From contig NZ_CP006271.1 of NCBI RefSeq assembly GCF_000737595.1, positions 1,488,001 to 1,552,000 on the forward strand: 64,000 nucleotides of DNA. Direction: 5' to 3'. Source of the DNA: Synechococcus sp. KORDI-52. Its GTDB lineage: Bacteria > Cyanobacteriota > Cyanobacteriia > PCC-6307 > Cyanobiaceae. Positions 27,178-36,295 of this stretch are shown piece by piece (the first letter of the stretch is position 1; each line of letters begins with the position of its first letter). The translations under genes were made by a program, and so were the position numbers. The notes under the pieces were generated by a model that was given only the letters and a program-made list of their open reading frames with translations, had not been told where the DNA came from and did not search any database.

Positions 27178-28384
27178 TCCAGCAGCCAAAAACGCTGATG
27201 GAACTGAAGATCACAACAGTGATGGGCCAGAGCTCATCCAGCTGCTCCAAGCGCTGCTGTTTCCGATCCCTGGCCTCGCCTTCCGGCATGGCCTCCAGTT
27301 CCCCATAGCGTCGTCCGATGAAGATCACAAGGATGAACGCCAGCAATGTGACCACGTAGGCGATCACATACACCTGATCAAGAAACGTGAGGTAAGGCAG
27401 ATCAGGAAGTTCGTCCCGGTAGGTCTGCTGCAGGAACACCAGGGTCAACAGAACGGTGACCGGGATTCCTGCGCGTGCGTCCTGTTCATCTGCTCGGACT
27501 TTGAACACCAGCAGAACCATCGCCATCACCACCAGCAGAGGCAGGATCAATCGCCAGAACGCCGACCATGAGGAGGTGCCGAAGGAGATGTCGAAAATGA
27601 CCAGGCTGTAGTCATCGGCGCTTCCCCCCAGCCCGAAGTTCGTGGCGTAGTTGTGGCGGTATTCAGCAATGGACCAGCCTCGGTTCAGCCAGCCGATGAT
27701 TCCTGCGAACAACCCCATCCCACTGTTCTGGATGTCGGGTTCGAAGCGGAAATTGGGATAGTCCAGTGCGCCATTCACGTCTTCCATTTCGAGGACAAGG
27801 GGCAGGCTCACCGTCACGAAGGGGAAGTGCCTGAAGCTGGCCTTGTCGATGTAAAAGCGACCGATGTAGCTGAACAGCTGGTAATACGAACCGTCCTCGT
27901 TGTGCACAGGGGCCGAGGACATCGGCGTCAGGACCGGATCGGCATCGGAGAGCAAGCCATTCACCAGGGTGACCCCCTGTTCAATCGTTTGATCCCTTTC
28001 GCTCAGGTAACGCTGAAGGTCCTCCCCCCATCGCATCCAGACATACCCGTTGGAGGAGTAACTGGGGATGCTCAGATCCAGGTCATAGGTGCTGGTGGCG
28101 TAGATCCCCACCTGCACGTGATGCGCGGCTTCGTTCAGGCCCTGTTGATCCAGGACCGCCTCCTGGTCGGACAGCTTTTCACCCCGCAGGGGACTCCAAC
28201 CGCTACTGGCCATTCGTCGACTGTCCGTCGTGAGCGCCCGCGATGCTGAGGACAACCGCAGTGCATCACGGCTGGGGACACGACCCACATCAAGCTGGTT
28301 AATGCCGGAGAAGGCCAGAAGACCGGCGAGCAGAATTGAAACAACGGCAAGGATGTTCCAGTGCTTCTGTTTCTTGGAGGCCAT
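27155..28384 (-). CDS. Pentameric ligand-gated ion channel homologue (Cys-loop superfamily)
   Basis: A 409-residue membrane protein with the exact bacterial pLGIC layout. Residues 10-28 form an N-terminal signal or anchor helix. A beta-rich extracellular domain follows (about 85-275), with VQVGIYATSTYDLD, FRHFPF at 184-189 (compare FRRYPF of GLIC) and GWSIAEY. Four helices come next: M1 275-297, M2 305-325, M3 334-357 and M4 385-404. LPDLPY at 326-331 between M2 and M3 matches the LPKTPY loop of GLIC. There is no Cys pair in the loop, as in other bacterial members. Family assigned by my alignment from memory; ion selectivity and ligand unknown. Confidence 0.82.
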   Translation of the reverse strand: MASKKQKHWNILAVVSILLAGLLAFSGINQLDVGRVPSRDALRLSSASRALTTDSRRMASSGWSPLRGEKLSDQEAVLDQQGLNEAAHHVQVGIYATSTYDLDLSIPSYSSNGYVWMRWGEDLQRYLSERDQTIEQGVTLVNGLLSDADPVLTPMSSAPVHNEDGSYYQLFSYIGRFYIDKASFRHFPFVTVSLPLVLEMEDVNGALDYPNFRFEPDIQNSGMGLFAGIIGWLNRGWSIAEYRHNYATNFGLGGSADDYSLVIFDISFGTSSWSAFWRLILPLLVVMAMVLLVFKVRADEQDARAGIPVTVLLTLVFLQQTYRDELPDLPYLTFLDQVYVIAYVVTLLAFILVIFIGRRYGELEAMPEGEARDRKQQRLEQLDELWPITVVIFSSISVFGCWITLPPGG

Positions 28385-29554
28385 CTGCGGCGCCGTTCTG
28401 GTGTCACTCTGACGTGCTGGGCGCTACTCAGCAGTGGCCTGGTGATGCTCTTGTCACCACGCCCTGTCGACGCTCGGCCACCTGACAGCGGGCAATCATC
28501 CAAGGTTTTGGTGCTTGGGCAGTCGTTACCGCTTTCCGGACCGTCGGCGCAACTCGGTCAGGAGTATCGACGCGGGGCCTTGGCCTGGTTTGAAGCCGTG
28601 AACCGTGCGGGAGGGATTCACGGACGCAAGATCAAGTTGATCAGTCTCGATGACAAATACGAGCCGTCTCAGACGCTGATCAACACGCGCCAGCTGTTGA
28701 GACGCCGTGATCTGTTGGCCTTGTTCGGTTACGTGGGAACGCCCACCACAAAAGTGGCTTTGCCGTTGCTCGAAGCTGCCGAGGTGCCGTTGGTGGCTCC
28801 GCTGACGGGGGCCAGTCTGCTGCGACGACCTGACCTGCGCATGGTGTTCAACATGCGCAGCAGTTACCGCCGGGAGATTGCAGCGATCGTCGACGAGCTT
28901 GTGCGCGATGCCCACCACCGCATTGCAATCGTCTACCAGGACGATGCCTTTGGTCAGGATGGTCTCGATGGTGCCCTTGCCGCTCTCAGCAGCCATGGGC
29001 TTCAACCCGTGGTGGTCACCACTGTGAAGCGCAACTCAGCTCAGGTGGGGAAAGCGCTTGGTGATCTGATGGCGGTCAATCCCAATGGAATCGTTCTCGT
29101 TTCTGCCTATGTGAGTTCGGCGGCCCTGTCCACCGCGCTACGGGCTGAGGGAAGCAGCGCTCAGATCATGAATGTGTCCTTCGTCGGGACCCAGGCCCTG
29201 CACAAGGCGATGCCGGTGGGTGAAACCAATGGCATCGGTGTGGCTCAGGTGGTGCCATTCCCCTGGAATCGATGGATCCCCGTCGTGGCTGACTACCAGC
29301 GGTGTCTGCGGCTGCGTGATCCGGCAACGGGGTTTGGCTTCACCAGTTTTGAGGGGTATCTCGCGGCGCGGATGATCACTGAAGCGCTGGAGCGCACCGG
29401 AAAGAACCCGACGCGTCAGTCCCTCGTCGAGGCTCTCGAGTCGATCCGTGACCTCGATCTGGGGGGCTTCCAACTGCAGATGGGGCCCAATGATCACAAT
29501 GCGAGCGAATTTGTCGAACTTACCTTTCTCGGCTCACAAAGCTGGGAACCTTGA
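28361..29554 (+). CDS. Type I periplasmic solute-binding protein (LivJ/ANF-receptor fold)
   Basis: A 397-residue binding protein of the branched-chain amino acid/amide class. The N-terminal region is a signal segment (about 15-38). The mature protein opens GQSLPLSGPSAQLGQEYRRG and continues NRAGGIHGRKIKLI, family hallmarks. No ABC permease or ATPase lies nearby. It begins head to head with the pLGIC homologue, with starts overlapping by 24 bases, so the two are likely co-regulated. GTG 28361 has a fair AAGGA site upstream; in-frame CTG 28385 with a GGAGG is an alternative. Confidence 0.85.
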   Translation: MLLFLGGHLRRRSGVTLTCWALLSSGLVMLLSPRPVDARPPDSGQSSKVLVLGQSLPLSGPSAQLGQEYRRGALAWFEAVNRAGGIHGRKIKLISLDDKYEPSQTLINTRQLLRRRDLLALFGYVGTPTTKVALPLLEAAEVPLVAPLTGASLLRRPDLRMVFNMRSSYRREIAAIVDELVRDAHHRIAIVYQDDAFGQDGLDGALAALSSHGLQPVVVTTVKRNSAQVGKALGDLMAVNPNGIVLVSAYVSSAALSTALRAEGSSAQIMNVSFVGTQALHKAMPVGETNGIGVAQVVPFPWNRWIPVVADYQRCLRLRDPATGFGFTSFEGYLAARMITEALERTGKNPTRQSLVEALESIRDLDLGGFQLQMGPNDHNASEFVELTFLGSQSWEP

Positions 29555-29596
29555 GCTGGGGATCGCTAAGGTCGCAGTCCTTCATGAACGGCGTCG

Positions 29597-30016
29597 ATGC
29601 CTGAGGAGATCAGCGCCCAGGAGCTTGAACAGCTGCTCCAGATGATGACCTTGCCCCAGCCCCCTTACCTGCTGGCTGGCATTGGTTTGTTGATGGGTGT
29701 GCTCTGCGGCCTGACCTTCGGCCGTCAGGTGCAGAACAAACTGGACGGCTGGAAACAGGACCGGCTCCCCCTGCTGCCTCTGGGCACAGCCGAGATCAAC
29801 CTCAGCTACGCCGGCACCCTGATTGGTGTGACCCTTTTCATCGGCTGCTGCCTTCAGATCTTCGGGTTTGCCTCCGGCGCTGCCCTGCTGGTGGCTCTGC
29901 TGCTCTCGCTGCTGACCGGCGGTGCCTTGTTCTCTCAGCTCGAGCGCCTGATGCAGCAGGTGGAAGCTGGCAACTTCAAAGCGGTTGATTTCGACAACTT
30001 CGACGAATTTTTCTGA
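29597..30016 (+). CDS. Conserved-looking membrane protein, unknown
   Basis: A 139-residue protein with an acidic N-terminus, then about three hydrophobic helices (about 25-45, 70-90 and 92-112) and an acidic amphipathic tail ending FDNFDEFF. No family recognised. It follows the binding-protein gene by 42 bases on the same strand, so it could be part of the same transcript; whether it belongs to the channel system is open. Confidence 0.7.
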   Translation: MPEEISAQELEQLLQMMTLPQPPYLLAGIGLLMGVLCGLTFGRQVQNKLDGWKQDRLPLLPLGTAEINLSYAGTLIGVTLFIGCCLQIFGFASGAALLVALLLSLLTGGALFSQLERLMQQVEAGNFKAVDFDNFDEFF

Positions 30017-30129
30017 GCCTTGTTTCGCTGGGCCTTTTCATTTGTGATCTGAGCCCTTAAGCGAAGCCGCTGTTCTGCTCACAAGGCATTGGCGGCCAGG
30101 CAAGATGGAGCTTATCCATTCTTTTGGAC

Positions 30130-30852
30130 GTGACGACCCTGTCTGCGGCTGTCTCCACCCGTCGACTCCTCGTGGTGGAAGACGACGACAGCATCCGGGA
30201 AACAGTCGGAGAGGCCCTGCGCGCAGAAGGTTTCGAGGTGCAAACTTGCGCCGATGGCGCCTCAGCCCTCAATCTGATCACCGCTGAAACTTCAGATCCG
30301 GTGGATCTGATCGTGCTCGATCTGATGCTTCCGGGTTTGGGGGGGCTTGATCTGTGCCGCGAGCTCCGTCGCATCAACAACACCACCCCGATCTTGGTGA
30401 TCAGCGCCCGTGACAGTGAGACTGATCGGGTTCTTGGTCTCGAAGTCGGCGCCGACGATTACCTGGTCAAACCCTTTGGGCTGCGCGAGCTGGTGGCACG
30501 CTGCAGGGCCTTGCTGCGGCGGTCCAGTCAATCGGAGACGTCGACTTCTCAACCGCATTCCTTCGCTTACGCCAACCTTTGTCTGTTTCCCAGTGAATGC
30601 AGGGTCACCCGGGATGACACGGATCTGACCCTCTCTCCCAAGGAATACAAGATCCTTGAGCTGTTCATTCAGAACCCCAAGCGCGTCTGGAGTCGCGATC
30701 AGCTGCTGGAGAACATCTGGGGTGTCGACTTCATCGGTGACACCAAAACCGTGGATGTTCACATCCGCTGGCTGCGAGAAAAGGTTGAGAACGAGCCCTC
30801 ATCCCCCAAGTTGATCCGTACGGTTCGCGGCTTCGGGTATCGCTTCGGCTGA
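30130..30852 (+). CDS. phoB: PhoB/SphR-like OmpR-family response regulator
   Basis: A 240-residue regulator. The receiver domain has acidic pocket residues in VEDDDS, phospho-acceptor Asp64 in VLDLMLPG and Lys in LVKPFGLRE. The C-terminal winged helix is DNA-binding (TLSPKEYKILELF, VDVHIRWLREKVE, IRTVRGFGYRFG). Paired directly with a histidine kinase, it resembles the phosphate-starvation pair of marine cyanobacteria; other OmpR regulators could look similar. GTG 30130 is chosen; an in-frame TTG at 30124 is possible. No clear Pho box is visible upstream. Confidence 0.75.
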   Translation: MTTLSAAVSTRRLLVVEDDDSIRETVGEALRAEGFEVQTCADGASALNLITAETSDPVDLIVLDLMLPGLGGLDLCRELRRINNTTPILVISARDSETDRVLGLEVGADDYLVKPFGLRELVARCRALLRRSSQSETSTSQPHSFAYANLCLFPSECRVTRDDTDLTLSPKEYKILELFIQNPKRVWSRDQLLENIWGVDFIGDTKTVDVHIRWLREKVENEPSSPKLIRTVRGFGYRFG

Positions 30853-30853
30853 G

Positions 30854-31990
30854 GTGGCTGTGGTGATTTCTGCCGCACTCGGCTTTGCCGCTGGCATCGG
30901 GATCACGCTTCTGTTGCAGCGTCGACGCCGTGCGGTGCTGTCCAAGCGAACGCCGAAGGAGAGCTCCATCGTCTTGAACGCTCCCCAGCTGCTGGCATGG
31001 ATTGATGCGGCCACCCAGGGTTGGATGATCCTGGCCCCGGATCACTCCATCGCCTACATCAACGACCGGGCCGAACGGCTGCTGCACATCCCCTCCAATC
31101 GCCTGGTTCGTGGCATGAAGCTCCGGGATGTCCTCGACATTCCTGCCTTGGAGGAGTTGCTCTTCACCAGCCGCTATCAGCTGCGTTCCCAGCGTTGTGA
31201 ATGGGACCAACAGGGGACCCCACTGGAGGCGGTTGTCCTACCGGGCAGTGACGAATGCTGGTTGGTGTTGATCCAGAGCCGTCAGTCCCTCGAAGCCCAG
31301 CAACAGCAGCAGGAACGCTGGGTGAGTGATGTGGCCCATGAGCTCAAGACTCCCCTCACTGCCCTGATGCTGGTGAGCGATCGGCTGGAACTGGCCGTCA
31401 AGGAGGAAGACACGGCTCTGGTGGAACGGCTGCAGAAGGAACTCCGGCGTCTTCAGCTGCTGGTGGAGGATCTGCTGGAGCTTTCGCGGTTGGAGAACAG
31501 CCTGCCTCAGGACGACAGTGAGCATGTGCCCCTCACCCTGGAGGATCTGGTGGAGAGCGCCTGGGGTTCCATTGGCCCTATCGCGGAGGAACGGCGGGTG
31601 ACGCTGCAGCTGGATCGCAGTGAATCCGGGCCCCTGCGTGCTGATCAGCGCCGGTTACACCGTGCGCTGCTCAACCTGCTCGACAATGCACTGCGCTACT
31701 CCCCTGATGGGAGCAGCATCAACGTCTCCGTGCGCCAAAGCGGTGGCTGGTGGTTGCTCAGCATTCGTGACCATGGCCCTGGCTTGAGTGAGACCGATCT
31801 CATGCGCATGTTTCAACGCTTCTATCGGGGGGATCCCTCCCGCACCCGCTCCAACCGCAGCGGCAGTGGCCTTGGACTGGCCATCGTGCAGCAGATCGCC
31901 GTCAACCATGGCGGCCGCATTGAAGCCCGCAACCATCCCGCCGGTGGAGCCTGCATGGATCTGCTCCTCCCCCGGGAGCCCCTGGGATGA
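30854..31990 (+). CDS. phoR: PhoR/SphS-like sensor histidine kinase
   Basis: A 378-residue kinase. One short N-terminal membrane helix (about 3-23), a PAS-like segment (GWMILAPDHSIAYINDRAERLL), then the His box VAHELKTPLTAL, the N box NLLDNALRYSPDG, the DHGPGL and GSGLGLAI ATP motifs. It begins one base after the regulator gene and its stop overlaps the next gene (ATGA). A single anchor and no large periplasmic domain match SphS-type phosphate kinases; the signal is inferred from pairing. Confidence 0.78.
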   Translation: MAVVISAALGFAAGIGITLLLQRRRRAVLSKRTPKESSIVLNAPQLLAWIDAATQGWMILAPDHSIAYINDRAERLLHIPSNRLVRGMKLRDVLDIPALEELLFTSRYQLRSQRCEWDQQGTPLEAVVLPGSDECWLVLIQSRQSLEAQQQQQERWVSDVAHELKTPLTALMLVSDRLELAVKEEDTALVERLQKELRRLQLLVEDLLELSRLENSLPQDDSEHVPLTLEDLVESAWGSIGPIAEERRVTLQLDRSESGPLRADQRRLHRALLNLLDNALRYSPDGSSINVSVRQSGGWWLLSIRDHGPGLSETDLMRMFQRFYRGDPSRTRSNRSGSGLGLAIVQQIAVNHGGRIEARNHPAGGACMDLLLPREPLG

Positions 31991-32739
31991 CGCGCCAGCG
32001 TCTGCAGAAACTGATCGCTGCTGCCGGTCTCTGCTCCAGGCGCCGGGCTGAGGAATGGCTGCACGCCGGCCGCGTGACGGTGGATGGTGAGGTCGCCCGG
32101 GTTGGCGATCAGGCCGATCCGCAGCAGCAGACGATTCGGGTGGATGGCCAGCTGCTGCCATCCCGGGGTGCGGCGCGGGTGCTGCTGCTGAACAAGCCGA
32201 AAGGCGTGATCTGCAGCTGCGATGACCCGCAGGGGCGGCGCACGGTGCTTGATCTGCTGCCCCCGGAGCATCGGGCCGGACTCCACCCCATTGGCCGTCT
32301 GGATGCGGACAGTCGTGGTGCCCTGCTGCTCACCGATCTCGGTGAGCTCACCTTGAAACTCACCCACCCGCGCTACAGCCATATCAAGACCTACCGGGTG
32401 TGGGTGGAGGGTGTGCCATCTGAGCCGGTTCTGGACCGCTGGCGTCGGGGTCTGCCATTGGATGGGCGCCTGACCCGCCCCGCCAGCGTGCGCCGGTTGC
32501 GGGCCCGGGGCGACCGTTCGCTTCTTGAGATTGAGCTGCGGGAAGGTCGCAACCGACAGATCCGCCGGATGGCGGACGCCCTTGGCCATCCGGTGATCGA
32601 CCTTCAGCGCACGGCGATTGCCGGGCTGCCGCTTGGTGATCTGGCTGAGGGGTGCTGGATCTGGGTGAGCGAGGGAGAATGGAAGGCCATGCTCAACCGG
32701 GCTTCTCCTTTGGATCTGCCCCACAGCCCATGCGACTGA
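31987..32739 (+). CDS. RsuA/RluB-family pseudouridine synthase
   Basis: A 250-residue rRNA pseudouridine synthase. An N-terminal S4 domain (RLQKLIAAAGLCSRRRAEE) binds RNA, and the catalytic core has the motif GRLDADSRGALLLT with the active-site Asp, plus REGRNRQIRRM. It probably acts on 23S or 16S rRNA. It overlaps the kinase by four bases and the next gene by ten, so it is likely in the same transcript as the two-component pair, although function is unrelated. Confidence 0.92.
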   Translation: MTRQRLQKLIAAAGLCSRRRAEEWLHAGRVTVDGEVARVGDQADPQQQTIRVDGQLLPSRGAARVLLLNKPKGVICSCDDPQGRRTVLDLLPPEHRAGLHPIGRLDADSRGALLLTDLGELTLKLTHPRYSHIKTYRVWVEGVPSEPVLDRWRRGLPLDGRLTRPASVRRLRARGDRSLLEIELREGRNRQIRRMADALGHPVIDLQRTAIAGLPLGDLAEGCWIWVSEGEWKAMLNRASPLDLPHSPCD

Positions 32740-33653
32740 AGCGTCCAGGACTCTGGTGGCGACGCCCCCGCCGTCGCTCCAGCTCCGATGTTGTGGTGGC
32801 TGGCACCCAGGAGCAGCTCCGTCAGGACCTGGAACGGATGCTGCGTCAGCGAAGGGAGGAACTTGGCCTCTCGCTTCGGGATCTGGCCAATGAGACCCGG
32901 ATCACAACCCCCGTGATTGAAGCCTTGGAGCGGGGCTGGCGTGATCGCCTGCCCGAGCGGGCCTATCTCGCCTCCATGCTTCCCCAGATCGAGCGTCGTC
33001 TGGCGCTTCCCATTGGATGCCTCGATCCCTTGCTTCCCCAGCAGCAGGTGTTGCCCCACCGTGGACCTGCCAAGGCGGGTCCGCGTCGCTTCACTCTCGG
33101 TCATATCGATGTGTTCACCACCTGGCAGGGCACGGTGGCTTACGGGGTGGTGATTGCGCTCAGCCTGTTGGGCATCAACCGCCAACAGCATGACCTGGCC
33201 TTGCGCAACAGCCTCAGCCTCGAGCCTGTGCGGGCTGATGTGGAGGCGATTAACCGTCGTCCGAACCCGGCTGGCTCCGATGACCGCATTGCCGCTCTTC
33301 GCCCGCTGGAACAGGTTCAGCAACGCACACCTCAGCAGTGGCTTGAGCTGGTGCGTGGTGCCCTGACCGAGTCCCAGGGGGTTCTTGAGGTTGTTGTGGC
33401 TGAGCCCAGAGCCCTGCAGCTCTCCAGCAGTGGGGGAGACAGGGTTCAATTCAAAGCGAGTGCCGGTACATTGACGCTTCGGTTGCAGGCCCCGATCGAG
33501 GTCCGCCTGGATCCTCCCGCTGGTGCTGGTGATCAAGTGCTCTGGAATGGAGAACCGTTGCCTGTGGATCAGCAACGGCCGGGGATCTACCGGGTCAACA
33601 AGTCGCCTGCTCCGGAGAGCGATCGTCCCCAGACGGCTCCCCTAGACCCATAG
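32730..33653 (+). CDS. RodZ-like helix-turn-helix membrane protein
   Basis: A 307-residue protein. The N-terminal helix-turn-helix (about residues 35-95: LRQRREELGLSLRDLANET) is of the RodZ/XRE type, followed by a single membrane helix (about 125-145), a linker and a C-terminal domain of about 110 residues like the RodZ periplasmic part (LEVVVAEPRALQL, LTLRLQAPIEV). RodZ links MreB to the wall; here the assignment is only by architecture. Its end overlaps malQ by 67 bases on the opposite strand, an unusually long convergent overlap. Confidence 0.72.
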   Translation: MRLKRPGLWWRRPRRRSSSDVVVAGTQEQLRQDLERMLRQRREELGLSLRDLANETRITTPVIEALERGWRDRLPERAYLASMLPQIERRLALPIGCLDPLLPQQQVLPHRGPAKAGPRRFTLGHIDVFTTWQGTVAYGVVIALSLLGINRQQHDLALRNSLSLEPVRADVEAINRRPNPAGSDDRIAALRPLEQVQQRTPQQWLELVRGALTESQGVLEVVVAEPRALQLSSSGGDRVQFKASAGTLTLRLQAPIEVRLDPPAGAGDQVLWNGEPLPVDQQRPGIYRVNKSPAPESDRPQTAPLDP

Positions 33654-35155
33654 CCGCAAAGAGCATTCTCCAGATCTGCATCAAAGCGGCGAAGCCGCCA
33701 GCACCAGTTGCCTTCACAGGTCCCGGGTGTGTTGAATCTGGCCCGGTCGTCCAGGTGCATGAGGTCCTGCAGTGGGGCGATCACCAGTCCTGCGGTCGTG
33801 GCAAAGGCCATATCGAGCAGATGCCAGGCTGGAGCCGTGATCTCACCATTCACCCGCGTGGCGATGCGGGCCCGGCCGTCGGCATCCAGTGTGTTCCACC
33901 AGCCCAGGGTTGTGGGGTTGTCGTGGGTGCCGGTGTAAACGACCCAGCGATGTCCATCCGTGTTTTCCGGGAGATAGGGGTTGTCGCGTTGGCCATCGAA
34001 CGCAAATTGCAGCACCTTCATGCCCGGCAGCCGGAAGGCATCGCGGAGTTCTTCCACATCCGGTGTGATCACACCGAGATCCTCGGCAATCAAGGGGAGA
34101 GAACCACCGGCATCACGGCGCAGTTGGCGCAACAGGGCGTGACCTGGAGAGGGCTGCCATTGCCCGTTTTCAGCGGTGTTGTCGGCACCGGGCACGGCCC
34201 AGAAAGCGGCAAGAGCCCGGAAGTGATCAAGACGGATCAGATTCATCAACTCCCGCTGGCGCGCGATGCGTCGGCGCCACCAGTGGAACCGCGTGATCCG
34301 ATGCTGTCCCCAGCGGTACACCGGTGAGCCCCACAGTTGACCGGTCTCCGAGAAGTAATCGGGCGGCACACCGCTCTGGGTGGTGAGTTCTCCGTTTTCT
34401 TTGACGGTGAACAACGAACGGTTGCTCCAGACATCGGCGCTGTCACTGCTCACATAGAAGGGCAGATCGCCAAACAGCTGGATGCCCAGCTCATCGGCCT
34501 GTCGGCGAATGGCCTGCCACTGCCGGTGGAGATGCCACTGGATCAGCCGCTCCCGCAGCAGGGCCTCAGCGTTTTGATCTGCCCAGGCCCGCAGCGCGTT
34601 GCGGTCATGCCGGGCCAGGGGGAGGGGCCAGTCCCACCAGGCCGTGCCGTGCTGGTCATGCAGAACACGGAATAAGGCATGGTCGTCGAGCCAGGGGCGT
34701 TGCTGCTGGGTCCAGGTGATGAAGTCGGCATGTCGCGCCTGATCCTGATCACGCCAAGCCTCAAGCAGCGCATCCCCGAGGGCATCGGCCCGCTGTTGAG
34801 CGCGTTTGAAATCCACCCGCTCGTCTCCCTCCAGCGGCGCTTCCGCACCCGGCGCGGCCCTGAGGGCTCCATCGCGGATGAACCCCTCATTGGCCAGGTC
34901 CTGGCCGTCGAGGAACCAGGGGTTCAGGGCATTGCAGGATGGAGAGCTGTAAGGAGAGCCAGTGGGATCCGGCGGGGCCAGGGGCAACATCTGCCAGACC
35001 CCGATGTCATGGGCGGCCAGCCGGTTGAGCCAACGCCGACAGGGTTCGCCGAAGCTGCCGCAGATGGGGCTGCCCGGCAGGGCGGTGGGATGCAGCAGCA
35101 CCCCTGTGCTGCGCCCCATCCCGGCCTTGGCCGGGTCAACGGTGGACTGATCCAT
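33587..35155 (-). CDS. malQ: 4-alpha-glucanotransferase
   Basis: A 522-residue GH77 enzyme that disproportionates maltooligosaccharides in glycogen metabolism. Family blocks are GVLLHPTALPG, QMLPLAPPDPTGSPYSSPS, FGDLPFYVSSDSADVW, RLDHFRALAAFWAVPG and the catalytic region LIAEDLGVITPDV. The ATG at 35155 is preferred over an upstream TTG at 35176, which would add only seven residues. The 3' end reads through the RodZ-like gene's last 67 bases on the other strand. The family is certain. Confidence 0.94.
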   Translation of the reverse strand: MDQSTVDPAKAGMGRSTGVLLHPTALPGSPICGSFGEPCRRWLNRLAAHDIGVWQMLPLAPPDPTGSPYSSPSCNALNPWFLDGQDLANEGFIRDGALRAAPGAEAPLEGDERVDFKRAQQRADALGDALLEAWRDQDQARHADFITWTQQQRPWLDDHALFRVLHDQHGTAWWDWPLPLARHDRNALRAWADQNAEALLRERLIQWHLHRQWQAIRRQADELGIQLFGDLPFYVSSDSADVWSNRSLFTVKENGELTTQSGVPPDYFSETGQLWGSPVYRWGQHRITRFHWWRRRIARQRELMNLIRLDHFRALAAFWAVPGADNTAENGQWQPSPGHALLRQLRRDAGGSLPLIAEDLGVITPDVEELRDAFRLPGMKVLQFAFDGQRDNPYLPENTDGHRWVVYTGTHDNPTTLGWWNTLDADGRARIATRVNGEITAPAWHLLDMAFATTAGLVIAPLQDLMHLDDRARFNTPGTCEGNWCWRLRRFDADLENALCGYGSRGAVWGRSLSGAGDLLTR

Positions 35156-35187
35156 GGGGGGGCCTTGGTCACCCAAGGATGGCGGCT

Positions 35188-36216
35188 TCAGAACAGCGCC
35201 GCATCCCCCAGGTCCTGCCCGGCCATGCCCTCCAGGGCCACGCGCTCAAAGAACTGCTCCAGCGTGTCGGTTCCATAGGACGGTGTGGCATCGGCGTCGT
35301 AGCGCTGGTTCTCCTCATCCCAGACGAGCATCGACTCGCTGGCGTAGTAGCGGCCGATGCGCCCAAATTCCGCCGTGTCGTTGATGCCTGGGAACAGCCG
35401 CGCCAGACCATCCAGAACGGCGATGGGAGCATCCATCAGGGCAAGGGGGACGGAGAGCATCCGCTGGGGTTTGTTCAGGGCGCGGAAGAGCATTTCCCCC
35501 TGCTCCCGAGCGCTCAGCGCAGGACCCGGTCCCCCGATGGGCAGCACCTGGTTGCGTTTGGATTCGTCATGGATGCAGTCCGCCATGAACCGGGCCAGAT
35601 CGGCTTCGCTGATCGGCTTGCAGCTGGCCAGGGTGCCGCCGCCGAACATCACGTAGGGGCCACCCTTGCGGCAGCTTTCCACTTGGCCCCCGAGGCTTTT
35701 GAAAAAGGCGGTGGGGCGAACGATGGAGTGGGTCATCTCCTCATCCGCCTGCAGCACGGCTTCGAAGGCCAGCTTCGCCTTCTGAAATTCCAGCAGTGGC
35801 TTCTGCACGCAGATGGCCGAGAGCAGAACGTAGTGGGCGACCCCGGCTGCCTTTCCCTGCTGGTAGGTGTTGAGGGTCGCTGCATGGTCAATGGCCCAGG
35901 AATCCCTGCGGCCGCCGGTGCGGGAGGCCAGGCAGCTGACCACCACGTCCGTCGGTTGATCGAAAGCCTCGGCCGCGATCGAGGCTGGATTGGTGACATC
36001 CCCGAAGCGCACCTCCGCTCCAGGGAAATCGGCGATGACCTCGTCCCTGCTCTGACGGCCGCCGATGCCACTGCGTTCCCGTGCAAAGGCAACAACCTGG
36101 TACCCCCGTTCGACGAGTTCCTTCACCACAAAGCGGCCGATATATCCCGTGGCTCCGAAGACCACCACGCGCACCTTTTCGGCTGGTCTGTTGCGGTAGT
36201 CGTGGCGGAGGGACAT
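35188..36216 (-). CDS. bciA: Divinyl chlorophyllide a 8-vinyl-reductase (BciA/DVR type)
   Basis: A 342-residue NADPH-dependent reductase giving monovinyl chlorophyllide in chlorophyll synthesis. It has a Rossmann opening [15 protein letters not shown] and matches plant DVR through blocks [46 protein letters not shown] and [11 protein letters not shown]. Many freshwater cyanobacteria use the unrelated BciB; the BciA type is characteristic of marine Synechococcus. The start 36216 (MSLRH) is preferred; 36231 is an alternative. Confidence 0.9.
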   Translation of the reverse strand: MSLRHDYRNRPAEKVRVVVFGATGYIGRFVVKELVERGYQVVAFARERSGIGGRQSRDEVIADFPGAEVRFGDVTNPASIAAEAFDQPTDVVVSCLASRTGGRRDSWAIDHAATLNTYQQGKAAGVAHYVLLSAICVQKPLLEFQKAKLAFEAVLQADEEMTHSIVRPTAFFKSLGGQVESCRKGGPYVMFGGGTLASCKPISEADLARFMADCIHDESKRNQVLPIGGPGPALSAREQGEMLFRALNKPQRMLSVPLALMDAPIAVLDGLARLFPGINDTAEFGRIGRYYASESMLVWDEENQRYDADATPSYGTDTLEQFFERVALEGMAGQDLGDAALF

Positions 36217-36295
36217 CGAAGACGGCTTCACGGGACCCAGGCTAGGAACTGGAGATCTGGGCGAAACTAAGCGTCACTGCGGTTGGTCCAGCGCA

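Noticed and set aside
27653-28249. 198-residue frame antisense to the channel-like gene
   Set aside because: No domain and no start signal; the sense strand matches pLGICs well.
30017-30129. Possible Pho box upstream of the response regulator
   Set aside because: I could not find tandem direct repeats of the expected form.
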